Source: Lunularia cruciata
Lineage: Eukaryota; Streptophyta; Marchantiopsida; Lunulariales; Lunulariaceae
Direction: 5' to 3'
Assembly (NCBI GenBank): GCA_948567375.1
Contig: OX419757.1
Location: forward strand, 17,250,974 to 17,314,973
Length of the DNA: 64,000 nt
Shown one piece after another: positions 31,255-40,874 of the stretch. Made by a program: the position numbers and the translations under genes. Numbering within the stretch: the first letter of the stretch is position 1; each line of letters begins with the position of its first letter. Under the pieces are notes generated by a model. That model was given only the letters and a program-made list of their open reading frames with translations. It was not told the origin of the DNA and did no database searches.

Positions 31255-33290
31255 TGTAAGAACCATACTTCTAGAATATTTTAGGCTAATTTGGCCTATT
31301 TGCTACTTTGTTAGTCTTGAATAACTCATTGGCAAACTCTATATTGTTACATATTCATGCACCATTAATTGGTGATATCCTCATAACCATTGAAGCTTCA
31401 AACTCTTGGATGGCCATTTTTGCATTCTAGAGATGAGAAAGAGACTCCCACGTGGCACCATGAAGGGGATACCTTTCCTAGAGGACTTTATACTCTATAT
31501 GTTGTTGATGGTCTTGTTGAATATGGAGATGTACCAGGATATAATGAACTTCATACTCCTCATGATCATTGATAGGGCATGGGAGGAAGAGACTGTTGGA
31601 CACAAGAAGAAGAAGAAGATGGATTATGAACAAAGGGTTTCAACTTGGAAATATGAAAGACAGGGTGGATGCATCAATGAGAAGGCAAGGCAAGTCAATA
31701 AGAAACAAGAGAAATGATTTGGGTGATATCAAATGGACCTGTCCAATTAGGAGAAATTTTATGGACTTGAGTATTAAGTGGGAGGAGTAGGTTATTAGAA
31801 GAAAACATGACCTTATCACCAAGTTGAAAAGTGAGATCATGACGGTGTTGGTCTGCATATTGTTTTTGACAATTTTGAGCAACAAGGAGATGAGATTTGG
31901 CTTGTTATAGGGACTAGGATATTGTGGTCAAGAAGGTGGAAGTATGAGGGACATGAGATGGAAGTGAACCAAGAAGAGAATCTAGAACAAGTGGGTCTTG
32001 GCTAAAATTGAGAAAGAAGAGAGAGAATTTGATGCTTGCATGTTTGGAATTATTATAGGTAAACTAAATAGGTGCAAGATACTTGTCCTAGTTTTTATGA
32101 TGAATGTTGACAAAGGCAAGAAGCATATCCTCTTAGGTGCAATTTGTACATTTAATTTTTCCATCAGTTTGAGGATGAGAAGCCATGGACAAAGCAAGCT
32201 TGGTGTTGAGTATCTAGATAAGTGCTTGCTAAAAATTTCTAATGAATCAAGGATCACGGTTGGAGATTAGTACATGAGGTATCTCATGATGCTTGAAGAT
32301 ATTTTTTAAGTAGATTTGCACCAATGTTGAAGCATCCATGATATCAAAGGTTAGTGCCAAATAGATTTGCTTACTAAGCTTATCCACAAACACCAAAATT
32401 GCTATATGACCTTGCTTTGTCTTAGGCAAAGATGTGATGAGATCTAAGCTCAAGTGTTCACATCAAGTAGATGGAATTGGGAGTGGTTGAAGGAGTCCAC
32501 TCAATTTTTGGTTGTTGGCCTTGTTACATTGGCAACTTTTACAAGATCAGACAAACTCTCAAACATCTCATGCAATGTTGGGCGGACCACCATTGGTGTT
32601 GGAGGGTACCCAAGGTCTTGTCCACACCCATGTGACCAATGATTGGTAATTCATAGGCTTCTTGAAGATGCACAAGTCAAAGATCACACTTGGTTGGAAC
32701 ATAGATCTGGTTCTCATAGAATAAAGGCCTTCCTTGAAGGAAAAGGTGTTATACTCCTTGTTGCATGATGCAAGATGACCTTGTACCATCTGAAAGAAAG
32801 AATCTTGTTCTAAAGCTATCCTAAACTCAATTTGGACTTTGGAGTCAATTGACATTGTAGTAATTGCTACTGTGATGAGAGGAAGAGATTTCAAAGAAGA
32901 TCATTGTGATAGTGCATCAAGGATGATATGGAATTGACCAGGTTTGTACTCAATTTTGATGTCAAATAATTGTAGTTCTTCCTCCCATCAATAATGTCAA
33001 CTCTTCATGTGCTCCAAACGTAATATTTGCAACAAGGGTTTATGATTGGTTCACGTGATCAATTGTTTCTTCAAGATAGAATATCTCCAAACCTTGGTAG
33101 CATGTACCATTACTAGTTGTTCTCAATCTGAGGAGAATAATTACTTTTTGTAGTGTTTAGTCGATGAGACACAAAGGAATAAGATGTAACTCATCTGGAA
33201 ATTTTTGCTATAGCATGTCTCCAATGGCTAAGTTAGAAGCATCAAAATCTACCACACAAGGTAGTTGAGGTGTGAAAACCTAGAAAATAT
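31255..33290 (-). mobile_element. Truncated chromovirus (RNase H to 3' LTR)
   Basis: On the minus strand this copy matches the 15.7 kb element from mid RNase H to the beginning of the 3' LTR. A 32,568-32,894 reading (SIDSKVQIEFRIALEQDSFF, ASCNKEYNTFSF) precedes integrase (LDLITSLPKTKQGH, LISNRDP) at 32,453-32,247. The chromodomain antisense lies at 31,390-31,570, and an LTR start resembling TGTAACAATATAGAG at about 31,350. At 33,290 it joins another element's LTR end, so the 5' half is missing. The LTR piece keeps TTC-ta-GAA. Confidence 0.75.
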
Positions 33291-34035
33291 CAATAAGTAA
33301 ATTTTGTTCCCATAGAGGTACAATTCAGAAATAGTCAAGTACAAAGTAAACAATATTAATCAGTTCTTCTTGGTTGTATCTTTAAATATTAGGTAGAAAC
33401 CACACCCAAAAGAGAGTAACAAGCACTGATCACAATCTTGTCACAAAGCAAAACACTCCTAATCACAATACTTCAAACACTACAATATTGTACACTACTG
33501 AATCATCACATCTTCAATTGTGATGATTCAGACCCTCTTGAAGAAGGCTACTTCACTATGAAATGACTTTGCCTCAAAATTGTGTTCCATTGAAGACACA
33601 ACCTCCTTGATCAAAGTTGCTTTGCATCACCTTATAATGTTCTCACCAATGTAGAATACTACAAACACTACAGTGCCTCATAGATCCATCAAGGTATTGC
33701 TTTGATTGCTATCCACTTAAGATCAAACACACAAAATGAAATTAGAGTTACGGAATCCAACATCCAACAAGCTCATTGACTTGCACGTTGAAATTCTCCA
33801 AACACTCACAAACACTCACAAACACACACATGATTGATACTCAAAATTAAGCTGAAATGATGAGCATGAAGTTATAGCACTTCACTTTACTCAACTTCAG
33901 AAATATGAATATTGAACAACAACACATTGTAAATGCTTTCTTTAAATAGGCTTTGCACTTGATAATCACTAACAAAAATACCATTTCCTAACAAATTTAC
34001 CAACCTATAGACCAACCTATAGAAATGACAAACCA
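33285..34035 (-). repeat. LTR, Tat-like family, minus copy
   Basis: Read on the minus strand this begins TGGTTTGTCATTTC at 34,035 and aligns with 23,825-24,578. It includes CCTATTTAAAGAAAGCATTT. Its far end is cut at the junction with the truncated chromovirus near 33,290. Confidence 0.65.
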
Positions 34036-36005
34036 CTTCATCATATCTACCTCTTCAAACATAAAATTGGTTACTAATCCAATCCAATGTCAATCTTGAC
34101 TTCAACTTCCAAACCCAATGTTCATTCAATTATTTCTCCTTATTTAGGTCTATCTAATACTATTATTACATATTCTATTTCTACTATCTCTTCAGTCTGA
34201 ACTACAATTGGAACCATGGCTAATCCATCTACATTCTCATCTTCTAACCCAATCTCTCCTAATATTTCAGGAAACTCCAAAGACACATGAATTCCTTCTT
34301 ATACGACTTTGGACTTCTTATTTACCTTCATCTCACTACGAGGTCTATCCGATTCTGATCTAACCAAATCTAATATGAGATAGACCTTGTGTCCTACTCT
34401 AACATATTTCTATCTACTTGATCTCTTAAACAAATCAGAAGATTGTTCAAGTCAATACCCTTTGCCTTTCTTCTTATAATTTCTTGCACCAACAACTTCA
34501 ACTCGTGCATCTTCACCTCTCCTATCTTCCACTTGGCCTCAGTACTCAACATCACCTTCAACTCCTCCACAACTGCTCCTACTAAATTTGACTCTACACT
34601 TGGAACTATCTTCTCCTTGCTTCACTCTACCTCCAATTTGTTCCGCTACATATGGGTCTTTGTCTTTGACCTCTACCTTATAGCATTCCAAGTAATTCAC
34701 TTGGACCTCTTCTTTAAAGTCTTTGAAAGACAAAGATGATGAATCTTTGTCTTCTGATGAAGTCATTTCTCCAAGGTGTGGAACCTTTGTTCAACTCACA
34801 ATCACCAACTTTTGGTCTTTGGATGACATGTCCTTGAACCTCAGCTTTTGTTAGTGCCAATCCACAACAACGTAGGCACTATATAACCATGGTCTTGTGA
34901 TCAAGAATAGGTAGCCTATTTTGGTCATTAGTCTCAACATAATGTAGTTCAAATTTAAGGGCACTCACTCTAATGATCATAGTGATATTTGACAACATGC
35001 CTAAAGCCATCTCCTAGTTTGGTCTGCAAATTTCAAAATTTGAGGTATTGGTTTGAACATATGATATCCGAGTCAATGTGCATTGTCCTTTATCATGACA
35101 TTTACACCAAAACTTGAATCAATGAGTATCGATGAGATCATGTAACTCGTAATCTTTACATCTACTTTGGGAGATCCCAAATCTTCATGCTCAATATGAT
35201 AGATGGTTGGCAAGTCTTTCTTGGTCATCACCTTATTTTTTTGAGGGCCAAACTCAGCTGCTTTGTGTACAGCTTGTTATCCTCCCACAATTGCTTGAAT
35301 GTGACATTGGCCTGTGTGGATGCCAGATCTACCACAATATTGTATTGGGATACTCCTCCCAACTTCACCTTCAACTTTGGGTTAGAAGTCTCTCCTTGTT
35401 CAAATTGGACTTCAAGGTGCTTCATGATGGTGACCAATGTACTTGTGGTGTTGACCCAAGGTTCTTTAGGTTTACCCACCTTGGCTTGAATCAAATCCTT
35501 AACTTTGGATCATATAGCATCTAGAAAAACTGGAGGCTTCTTCTTCATATCCTCCTCTAAACTCATCTCCCAAGTTCTTTGTACCACCTCTTGGATTTCC
35601 TCCTACAAGGTCTTGGCTTTGGCTTTAGCTAGAATTTTCTCCTCCTTCATAAATAGGATAGCTTTTGGCTGCAACCTCTTTGTCTTTCATGAAGACAAAG
35701 AAGTAGTACTCACTTCTTTGGGATCATGCTTCTTCTTGCTGAAGCATGTTTCAATTTTCAAAATTTCAAGATCAAGCCATTCTCCTTCTAAAGCCATACT
35801 CCCTTCTTGAGGTCTCTCCTCCTCAAGAGTTATACAATTTATATTAGTATCTCCTTTTTCCTGAAGTGCAATGCTCTTAGCTGAGGTCTGTACATACTTC
35901 ACCGACGGCTTTGGGTTGGGTGGTTGAGGGCACTGATTTCCAATGTGGCCAAAACCTTTGCAATGTCCACGAAGGGGAACATACCCAACCTACGCCATGG
36001 CTCAG
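34036..36005 (-). mobile_element. Internally deleted Tat-like gag-pol relic
   Basis: Minus-strand pieces match the 24.6-30.7 kb relic. KYVQTSAKSIALQEKGDTN, LEEERPQEGSMALEGEWLDL and FSKKKHDPKEVSTTSLSS (35,902-35,687) match gag at 26,530-26,720. QAKVGKPKEPWVNTTSTLV and ANVTFKQLWEDNKLYTKQLS (35,494-35,228) match 26,940-27,180. NYLECYKVEVKDKDPY (about 34,690) matches 27,735-27,780. Directly after that point the sequence jumps to coiled-coil ORF and LTR, so reverse transcriptase, RNase H and integrase have been deleted. The end near 36,005 abuts a G-tract LTR. Confidence 0.7.
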
Positions 36006-36013
36006 GACCATTC

Positions 36014-36632
36014 ACTACATGGATAGGTGACCTGTTAGCAAGCTCCACCCTTAGATTACTTGCTTGGATGGGTGACATGTTAGTCTTGGTCCCATCTGGT
36101 TGGTCAAATAGGATTGGACCAAAGGGAATCTTTTAGGGAATCTTCCTAGAGGAATCTCAAAATCACATGGGTGAGGTACAGCTGGAAAACTCTTGATGAG
36201 ACAAACCTAGGAGGGGGGGGGGGGGGGGGGGGAGAAGGCCACTCTTTCCTCCATTTTGGGAGGGTTTGGCATATTTTTGAGGCCTAATTCATCCATTTAG
36301 GCCTCCAAAATTGCCTCTAAAGTTTTCAGACCTATTTTGGCTTCTACCCTATTATAGAAGTGATCTTTTGGTGATAACTCTATCTGATCTACTTTCTCCA
36401 TCATGTGTTATATCCTTCTAGATGTCACCATTCCAAGTTTCACCTCTAGATCATATGCTTAGCTATTGATTCTAAAATTTCCAAGCGTGTTTTGGTTTTT
36501 GGCCTATTAGAAGAAGTACTCTTTTGGTGATACCTCTGTCTGATCTACTTAGCCCATCAAGTATAAAATCCTTCCAGATGTTACCAAACCAAATTTCATC
36601 TCTAGATCATATGTCTAGCTATTGGTATCACA
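36014..36632 (-). repeat. LTR, G-tract family, copy c
   Basis: On the minus strand this begins TGTGATACC at 36,632 and carries the same tandem duplication of its first 150-160 bp as the 12.2 kb solo LTR. It has a run of 20 G at 36,213-36,232. Its last about 130 bp are missing at the junction near 36,014. Confidence 0.7.
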
Positions 36633-36740
36633 CAATTACATTATGTTTTTTCTCATCAAAATTACTTAGTCTTAGTAGCATGCGTTCCTCCAAGAGAAGT
36701 GATCCATTATCTTGGACTAAAAAACCTGCTCTGATACCAT
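36633..36740 (-). mobile_element. 108-bp internal region with perfect tRNA-iMet primer site
   Basis: Between LTR copies c and d only 108 bp remain. On the minus strand it opens one base after the upstream LTR with TGGTATCAGAGC (36,739-36,728), an exact match to the plant initiator-Met primer-binding site. A short leader follows, then a weak purine stretch GATGAGAAAAAACATA before copy c. No coding sequence is present. Confidence 0.75.
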
Positions 36741-37257
36741 TGTAATATTACAAGGATAAGAGAACCCCCAAGAGAAACATAGGAGAGGAAACACAAAGCT
36801 TAAACACTCAATACTTTGACGCTCCAAAGGAACACCTTGTCTTTATTATATAGCAAAGAGGATCACTTCAAAGGAAGCTCCATTCTTGCATCAAATACAT
36901 AGATCAATGACATGTCAGCAAGCTACACCTTTAGTTAGTTGCATGGATGGGTGATATGTCAGTGCTTGTCCTGTTTGGTTGGTCAAACAAGTTTGACGAA
37001 GATAATCTTCCTATAGGAAGCTAAGAATTACATGGTTGAGGTACCTTTTGAAATCTGCCAATGAGATAAACAATGAAGGCAAAAGGCAAGCCTTTACCTT
37101 TGGGAATAGGGGTGGATTCTTTCCATTTTCAAAGCCTAATTCATTTGTTTAGGTCTCTAAAATTGGCTCTAAAGTTTTAAGGATGTTTTAGACTCTTGGG
37201 ATATTAGTGGAAGTACTCTTTTATGACACTTTGATTTGATCTACTTAGTCTATCATA

Positions 37258-37332
<75 letters not shown>

Positions 37333-37385
37333 ATTACCAAGCTAATTTTCACCTTTAGATAATATGTCTAGCTATTGGTATTATA
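36741..37385 (-). repeat. LTR, G-tract family, copy d
   Basis: This minus-strand LTR of 645 bp ends TAATATTACA at 36,741 next to the primer-binding site. It starts TATAATACC at 37,385 instead of TGTAATACC. It lacks the long G run. An (AT)n(CT)n microsatellite (37,261-37,329) interrupts it at the position where other copies read CCTTCTAGATG. Confidence 0.7.
37261..37329. repeat. (AT)22(CT)12 compound microsatellite
   Basis: There are forty-four bases of AT repeat (37,261-37,304) followed by about 25 bases of CT repeat. It lies inside LTR copy d and is absent from the other copies. Confidence 0.95.
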
Positions 37386-37395
37386 GATAAGAAGT

Positions 37396-37655
37396 AAGTA
37401 GACGGACTTTGGCCTTGCATCTCAACTTGGGGAAGAATGCCTTGGCCTTGTGAATAAATTTCAAGATTTTGGCCTTGTACATCAACTTCAAGAATAATGC
37501 CTTTGGCCTTGTATATAAATTGTAGGAAGAAGGACTTTGGCCTTGCACTCAACTTTGGGAAGAATGCCTTAGGCCTTATGTATAAATTTCAAGAAAAAGG
37601 ACTTTGGCCTTGCACCTCAACTTTAGAAGAATGCCTTTGGCCTTGCATATAGTTT
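37396..37655. repeat. About 67-bp minisatellite, four units
   Basis: Each unit contains ACTTTGGCCTTGCA, then CAACTTTGGGAAGAATGCC, then TTTGGCCTTGTATATAAATT, with variation. Units start at about 37,400, 37,467, 37,532 and 37,600. No coding role is evident. Confidence 0.7.
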
Positions 37656-38089
37656 CTCATATGAAGGAATTCAACCATGTATAATATCTTTCAGCCAAGT
37701 GCCATTTTGGTGTAGTAAGTCTAGGAAAGATGTAGTCAATGTAGACTTCAAGAGCACACCTGACACCTTCCTTGACATATGTTAGAGACTTGCCTAATTA
37801 GTTAGGTTAGGATGAGATAGAATCAAATCATGAGTGGAGTAATTAGGATAGGATTGAGATCCAAAGTGCATGACATAGGATTAGATAGATGGTTACCTAG
37901 AAATCCACTTAACCATCAAGTCTCTATGGGTAAATTAGGAAACTATATAGGAAAAAGTTCCTTGTCAACTTGTACAATAAGAAGGAAGCCAAAGGACTTT
38001 GGCCCTACAAGTAGTTTCCAAGGGGAGTGCCTTTGGTCTTGTAATGTCTTCTTGGTTGAGTACCACTCTTGAGGTAACTTTGGAGGGGA

Positions 38090-38600
38090 GGAGGATTTAT
38101 GATTCAAATGCATACTCTAGGGAAGCTAGAAATGGAAAAGAAGGAGATGCAACTAAATTATGAAGACCAATTGTGAGCTCAAGACAAGGAGGTACAAAGT
38201 CTATGCCAAGAGTTAAATGATACCAGGTCAAGAATGCAACTTTGGATCTTTAGATAATAATAAGAGCAAATGCATAAGGTTTTTGAAGAGGAATCTCAAG
38301 TAGAGTGTGTGTAGATTGAAGAGAAGAAGAACAAAGAACTCCAATAGGTGGAGGAAGTCCAACTCAATTTTTGGAGCTACTCCAAGATTAAGCCAAAGGG
38401 AGAGCTACAAAAGTCAAGTTCCATGAAGTTATAGGTACAAAAGTTGGAAGGGAAGATATACAAGGAGCACTCCAAGACAACTCAAGAGCAAAGGATGATC
38501 TTCTCAATAGAATGTTGTGCTAAGGAACCCAAGATACTAGAAGGAACCATAATGTTAGATTAGCTTACATTCTTTCATCTTTTTTAGCAATTGTACATAG
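38090..38600 (+). pseudogene. Coiled-coil retroelement ORF relic
   Basis: If stops are read through, the plus frame gives MQLNYEDQL, AQDKEVQSLCQELNDTRSRM, EQMHKVFEEESQVECV and IEEKKNKELQ. Most stops are TAA, TAG or TGA where a CAA, CAG or CGA codon fits, that is C-to-T changes. Composition and heptad spacing suggest a coiled-coil gag or accessory protein, like the relics at 1-1,900 and 22.1-23.8 kb. Confidence 0.45.
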
Positions 38601-39299
38601 GACTTAGCTGATTCTTGTAAGAAATCCCCACCTTTCCTTTAAGATGTGGAAGTTCTCTACAAGGTTGTAAATTAGAAACTAGACCAAAGACTTTAGCCTA
38701 GTAGGATTTTCAAGGCAAATGACATTTGACCAAGTACCACCTTCCTAGCCAAATAACATTTAGGTAGACATGCATTGGGGAAGAATTGACACTTTCTCTT
38801 GCATTTGCCAAACCCTTAATTAAGCAATTTAAGTAGGATAAGATATAATTTAAGACCATAATTGGTGGTGGTAGAGTAGTTAGGTTTAGCAAGGAGTATT
38901 CTTAGCATCCAAGATCCTTGGGACAAAGTGGAGTAGTAGTAGGAAGCTGCATATAAGTCTTTGTTCCTATAATGAACAAGTTCACTTTTACATACAACTT
39001 TGTATTACATCAAAGTCCAATCTGATCAATTTATATTCATCTAGTGTATGGCTTTGAATGGAAAGGCCCTTGCCAATGTAGATGTTTGAATCTTGCTAAA
39101 GGATTGCATTTGTTGAATCCAAGAGGAAAGTTCACAATTGGAGTTTGAATCGATAAGGTAGCACAATTATGGATTTGATTAATCTTAAGTACCATCAGTA
39201 ACACACAATTGAACTTCATGGACATTTGCTTGCCAATCAAGTTCCTTTGGTGGTGTGCATTTTGGGAAAAGTAGAACATGCTATTGATGTTGGTGGGTT

Positions 39300-39560
39300 T
39301 GAGGCAAAGTGAACCATCATCTTCAAGGTAGCTTTGGTTACAATAATTTTTGAGAGTGTTTAAGATATTTTCAAGTTTTTGTAGAGCACCATAGTGGGTT
39401 CTTCTACCCTCATATTGGGAGTGGTTTTTGTCCAAGAGGTTAAATAAAATACAAAAATGAACAACAACTTGTGTCACTTTCTCTTCACTTCTAGCCTATT
39501 TTGACCCATATCTTTGTGGGATCAACTCGTTCATACCGTTTTACTATTACTATATTGACA
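39300..39560 (+). repeat. Possible third Tat-like LTR copy
   Basis: GAGTGGTTTTTGTCCAAGAG and CATATCTTTGTGGGATCAAC correspond to words near 24,425 and 24,510 in the 23.8-24.6 kb LTR, in the same order and spacing. Divergence is high, so this is tentative. Confidence 0.35.
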
Positions 39561-40240
39561 TTGGATTGTTACACTATCTCATGCGGCTTATGCAACATTC
39601 ATCACTTGGAATCTCCCAATTATTTGCTCTCTTGAACTCTTCTTAGGTTGAGATTGAAGCAACAAACTACCATTGAGCTTGTTCCACCTTAATTTCAGCC
39701 AAAGTTTGTCACACCATCTAATTGACTTGAGAATCTATCTCCATTCATCTTGAAGATTTGTAGGTTCAAAATAATTTTCACAATCAAACAGAATTTTGTA
39801 TTGCATCCAATAGATTCTTGCCTTCAAATATCTTTGGCTTTGGAAATCAAAGTCACTCTTCTTCTTCTCAAAACACTCTTTCTTTATGTGCTCTTATCAT
39901 TGATGATCTTTCTCTTCCAACAATCAAGTAAGATGCTCAATTTGTTGTTGCATATCAATGAAAGCTTTAGGCATCACCACTGTGAATACTACTCTACCAA
40001 ACTATCCACTTACAATTGTCTAAGATAACACCTAGATGCACCACGTTCATTGCTCTTTGTAAGTTACAATCAAAATGATCAAGAGTTCATTAGACAAGGT
40101 GATCATGATCAATTTTTTTGCCCAAAATGTGAAATGATGAACTATGTGGAATGATGCTTTAGTAGTACATGGGCAAGGAAATCCCAATAGTTTTGGGGAA
40201 ATGGATTTGCTGGTCTGTAGATTCCATCCACCCAACTCTT
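39560..40240 (-). pseudogene. Chromovirus gag relic, minus copy
   Basis: Read antisense, 39,750-40,028 contains the same opposite-strand pattern as 16,408-16,674 (compare QQSSKMLNLLLHINE with HQSSKVLNLLLHIND). This shows it to be the same gag in reverse orientation. It follows the primer-binding site at 40,241-40,252 and is cut off near 39,560. Confidence 0.6.
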
Positions 40241-40252
40241 GCTCTAATACCA
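40241..40252 (-). other. Primer-binding site, tRNA-iMet type
   Basis: On the minus strand this reads TGGTATTAGAGC, one transition from the canonical TGGTATCAGAGC. It begins within two bases of the LTR end at 40,254. Confidence 0.7.
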
Positions 40253-40253
40253 A

Positions 40254-40874
40254 TATAAAAGACCATGGAGGGAATTAGGAGAATGGAAGATTAGAGTAGA
40301 AGATCACATTGGAACTCTCAAATGAGAGAAGCTCCAAATGCATAATATGAGATTTGGCTTTGGGATTTATAATGAAGCAATACAAAGCTCTTGAGAACTT
40401 CTTAAGGAAACTATCTTCTTGATCTGCCTTCTTGAAGTGCAAGCAAAGCTATCCAAGAAGCTTCCTTCCAAAAGTTGCCTACTTGGCATACAAGCTAAGC
40501 TATCCTAACTTGGTATGCAATCTATCCAATGTTTAGATGGTAGTTAGAACCTTCACACCAAGAAGTTTCCTAGGTGCTTCTAGAACATTCTACCAAGAAG
40601 CTTCCAATAAGTTTCTAGAATATTCTTAGAATTCCTAGCTATACTTGGTTTATTTTACTAACTCATTATTGGCCTCTACTAACTCGATAGTTTTACACTT
40701 GGATTACAAACTAAGCCAGTTATTCATAGTGTTTACAAACTGATCAATCCTTTAGAAGCTTATAGAAGCTTATCACAAAGAAGCTTCATAGATGCTTCTA
40801 GAATATTAGTAGATTTTCTAGATGTATGCTAGTTTTAACTTCCTATTAACTACAATTAACCAAATATTATTACA
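40254..40874 (-). repeat. Chromovirus 5' LTR, minus copy, with heat-shock elements
   Basis: This begins TGTAATAATATTTGG at 40,874 and ends TTTTATA at 40,254. It is related to the 15.7 kb LTRs. It holds two perfect three-unit heat-shock sites, TTC-ta-GAA-ca-TTC at 40,578-40,590 and TTC-ta-GAA-ta-TTC at 40,613-40,625. A TATAAAT on the minus strand lies near 40,366-40,372. No matching 3' LTR is in the window. Confidence 0.7.

Noticed and set aside
31390..31717. Plus-strand frames of 60 and 103 codons
   Set aside because: They are antisense to the chromodomain and integrase end of the minus-strand chromovirus at 31,255-33,290.
37396..37655. Regular repeats considered as a CRISPR array
   Set aside because: Plant nuclear context, units diverge along their full length, and there are no unique spacers or cas genes; it is a minisatellite.
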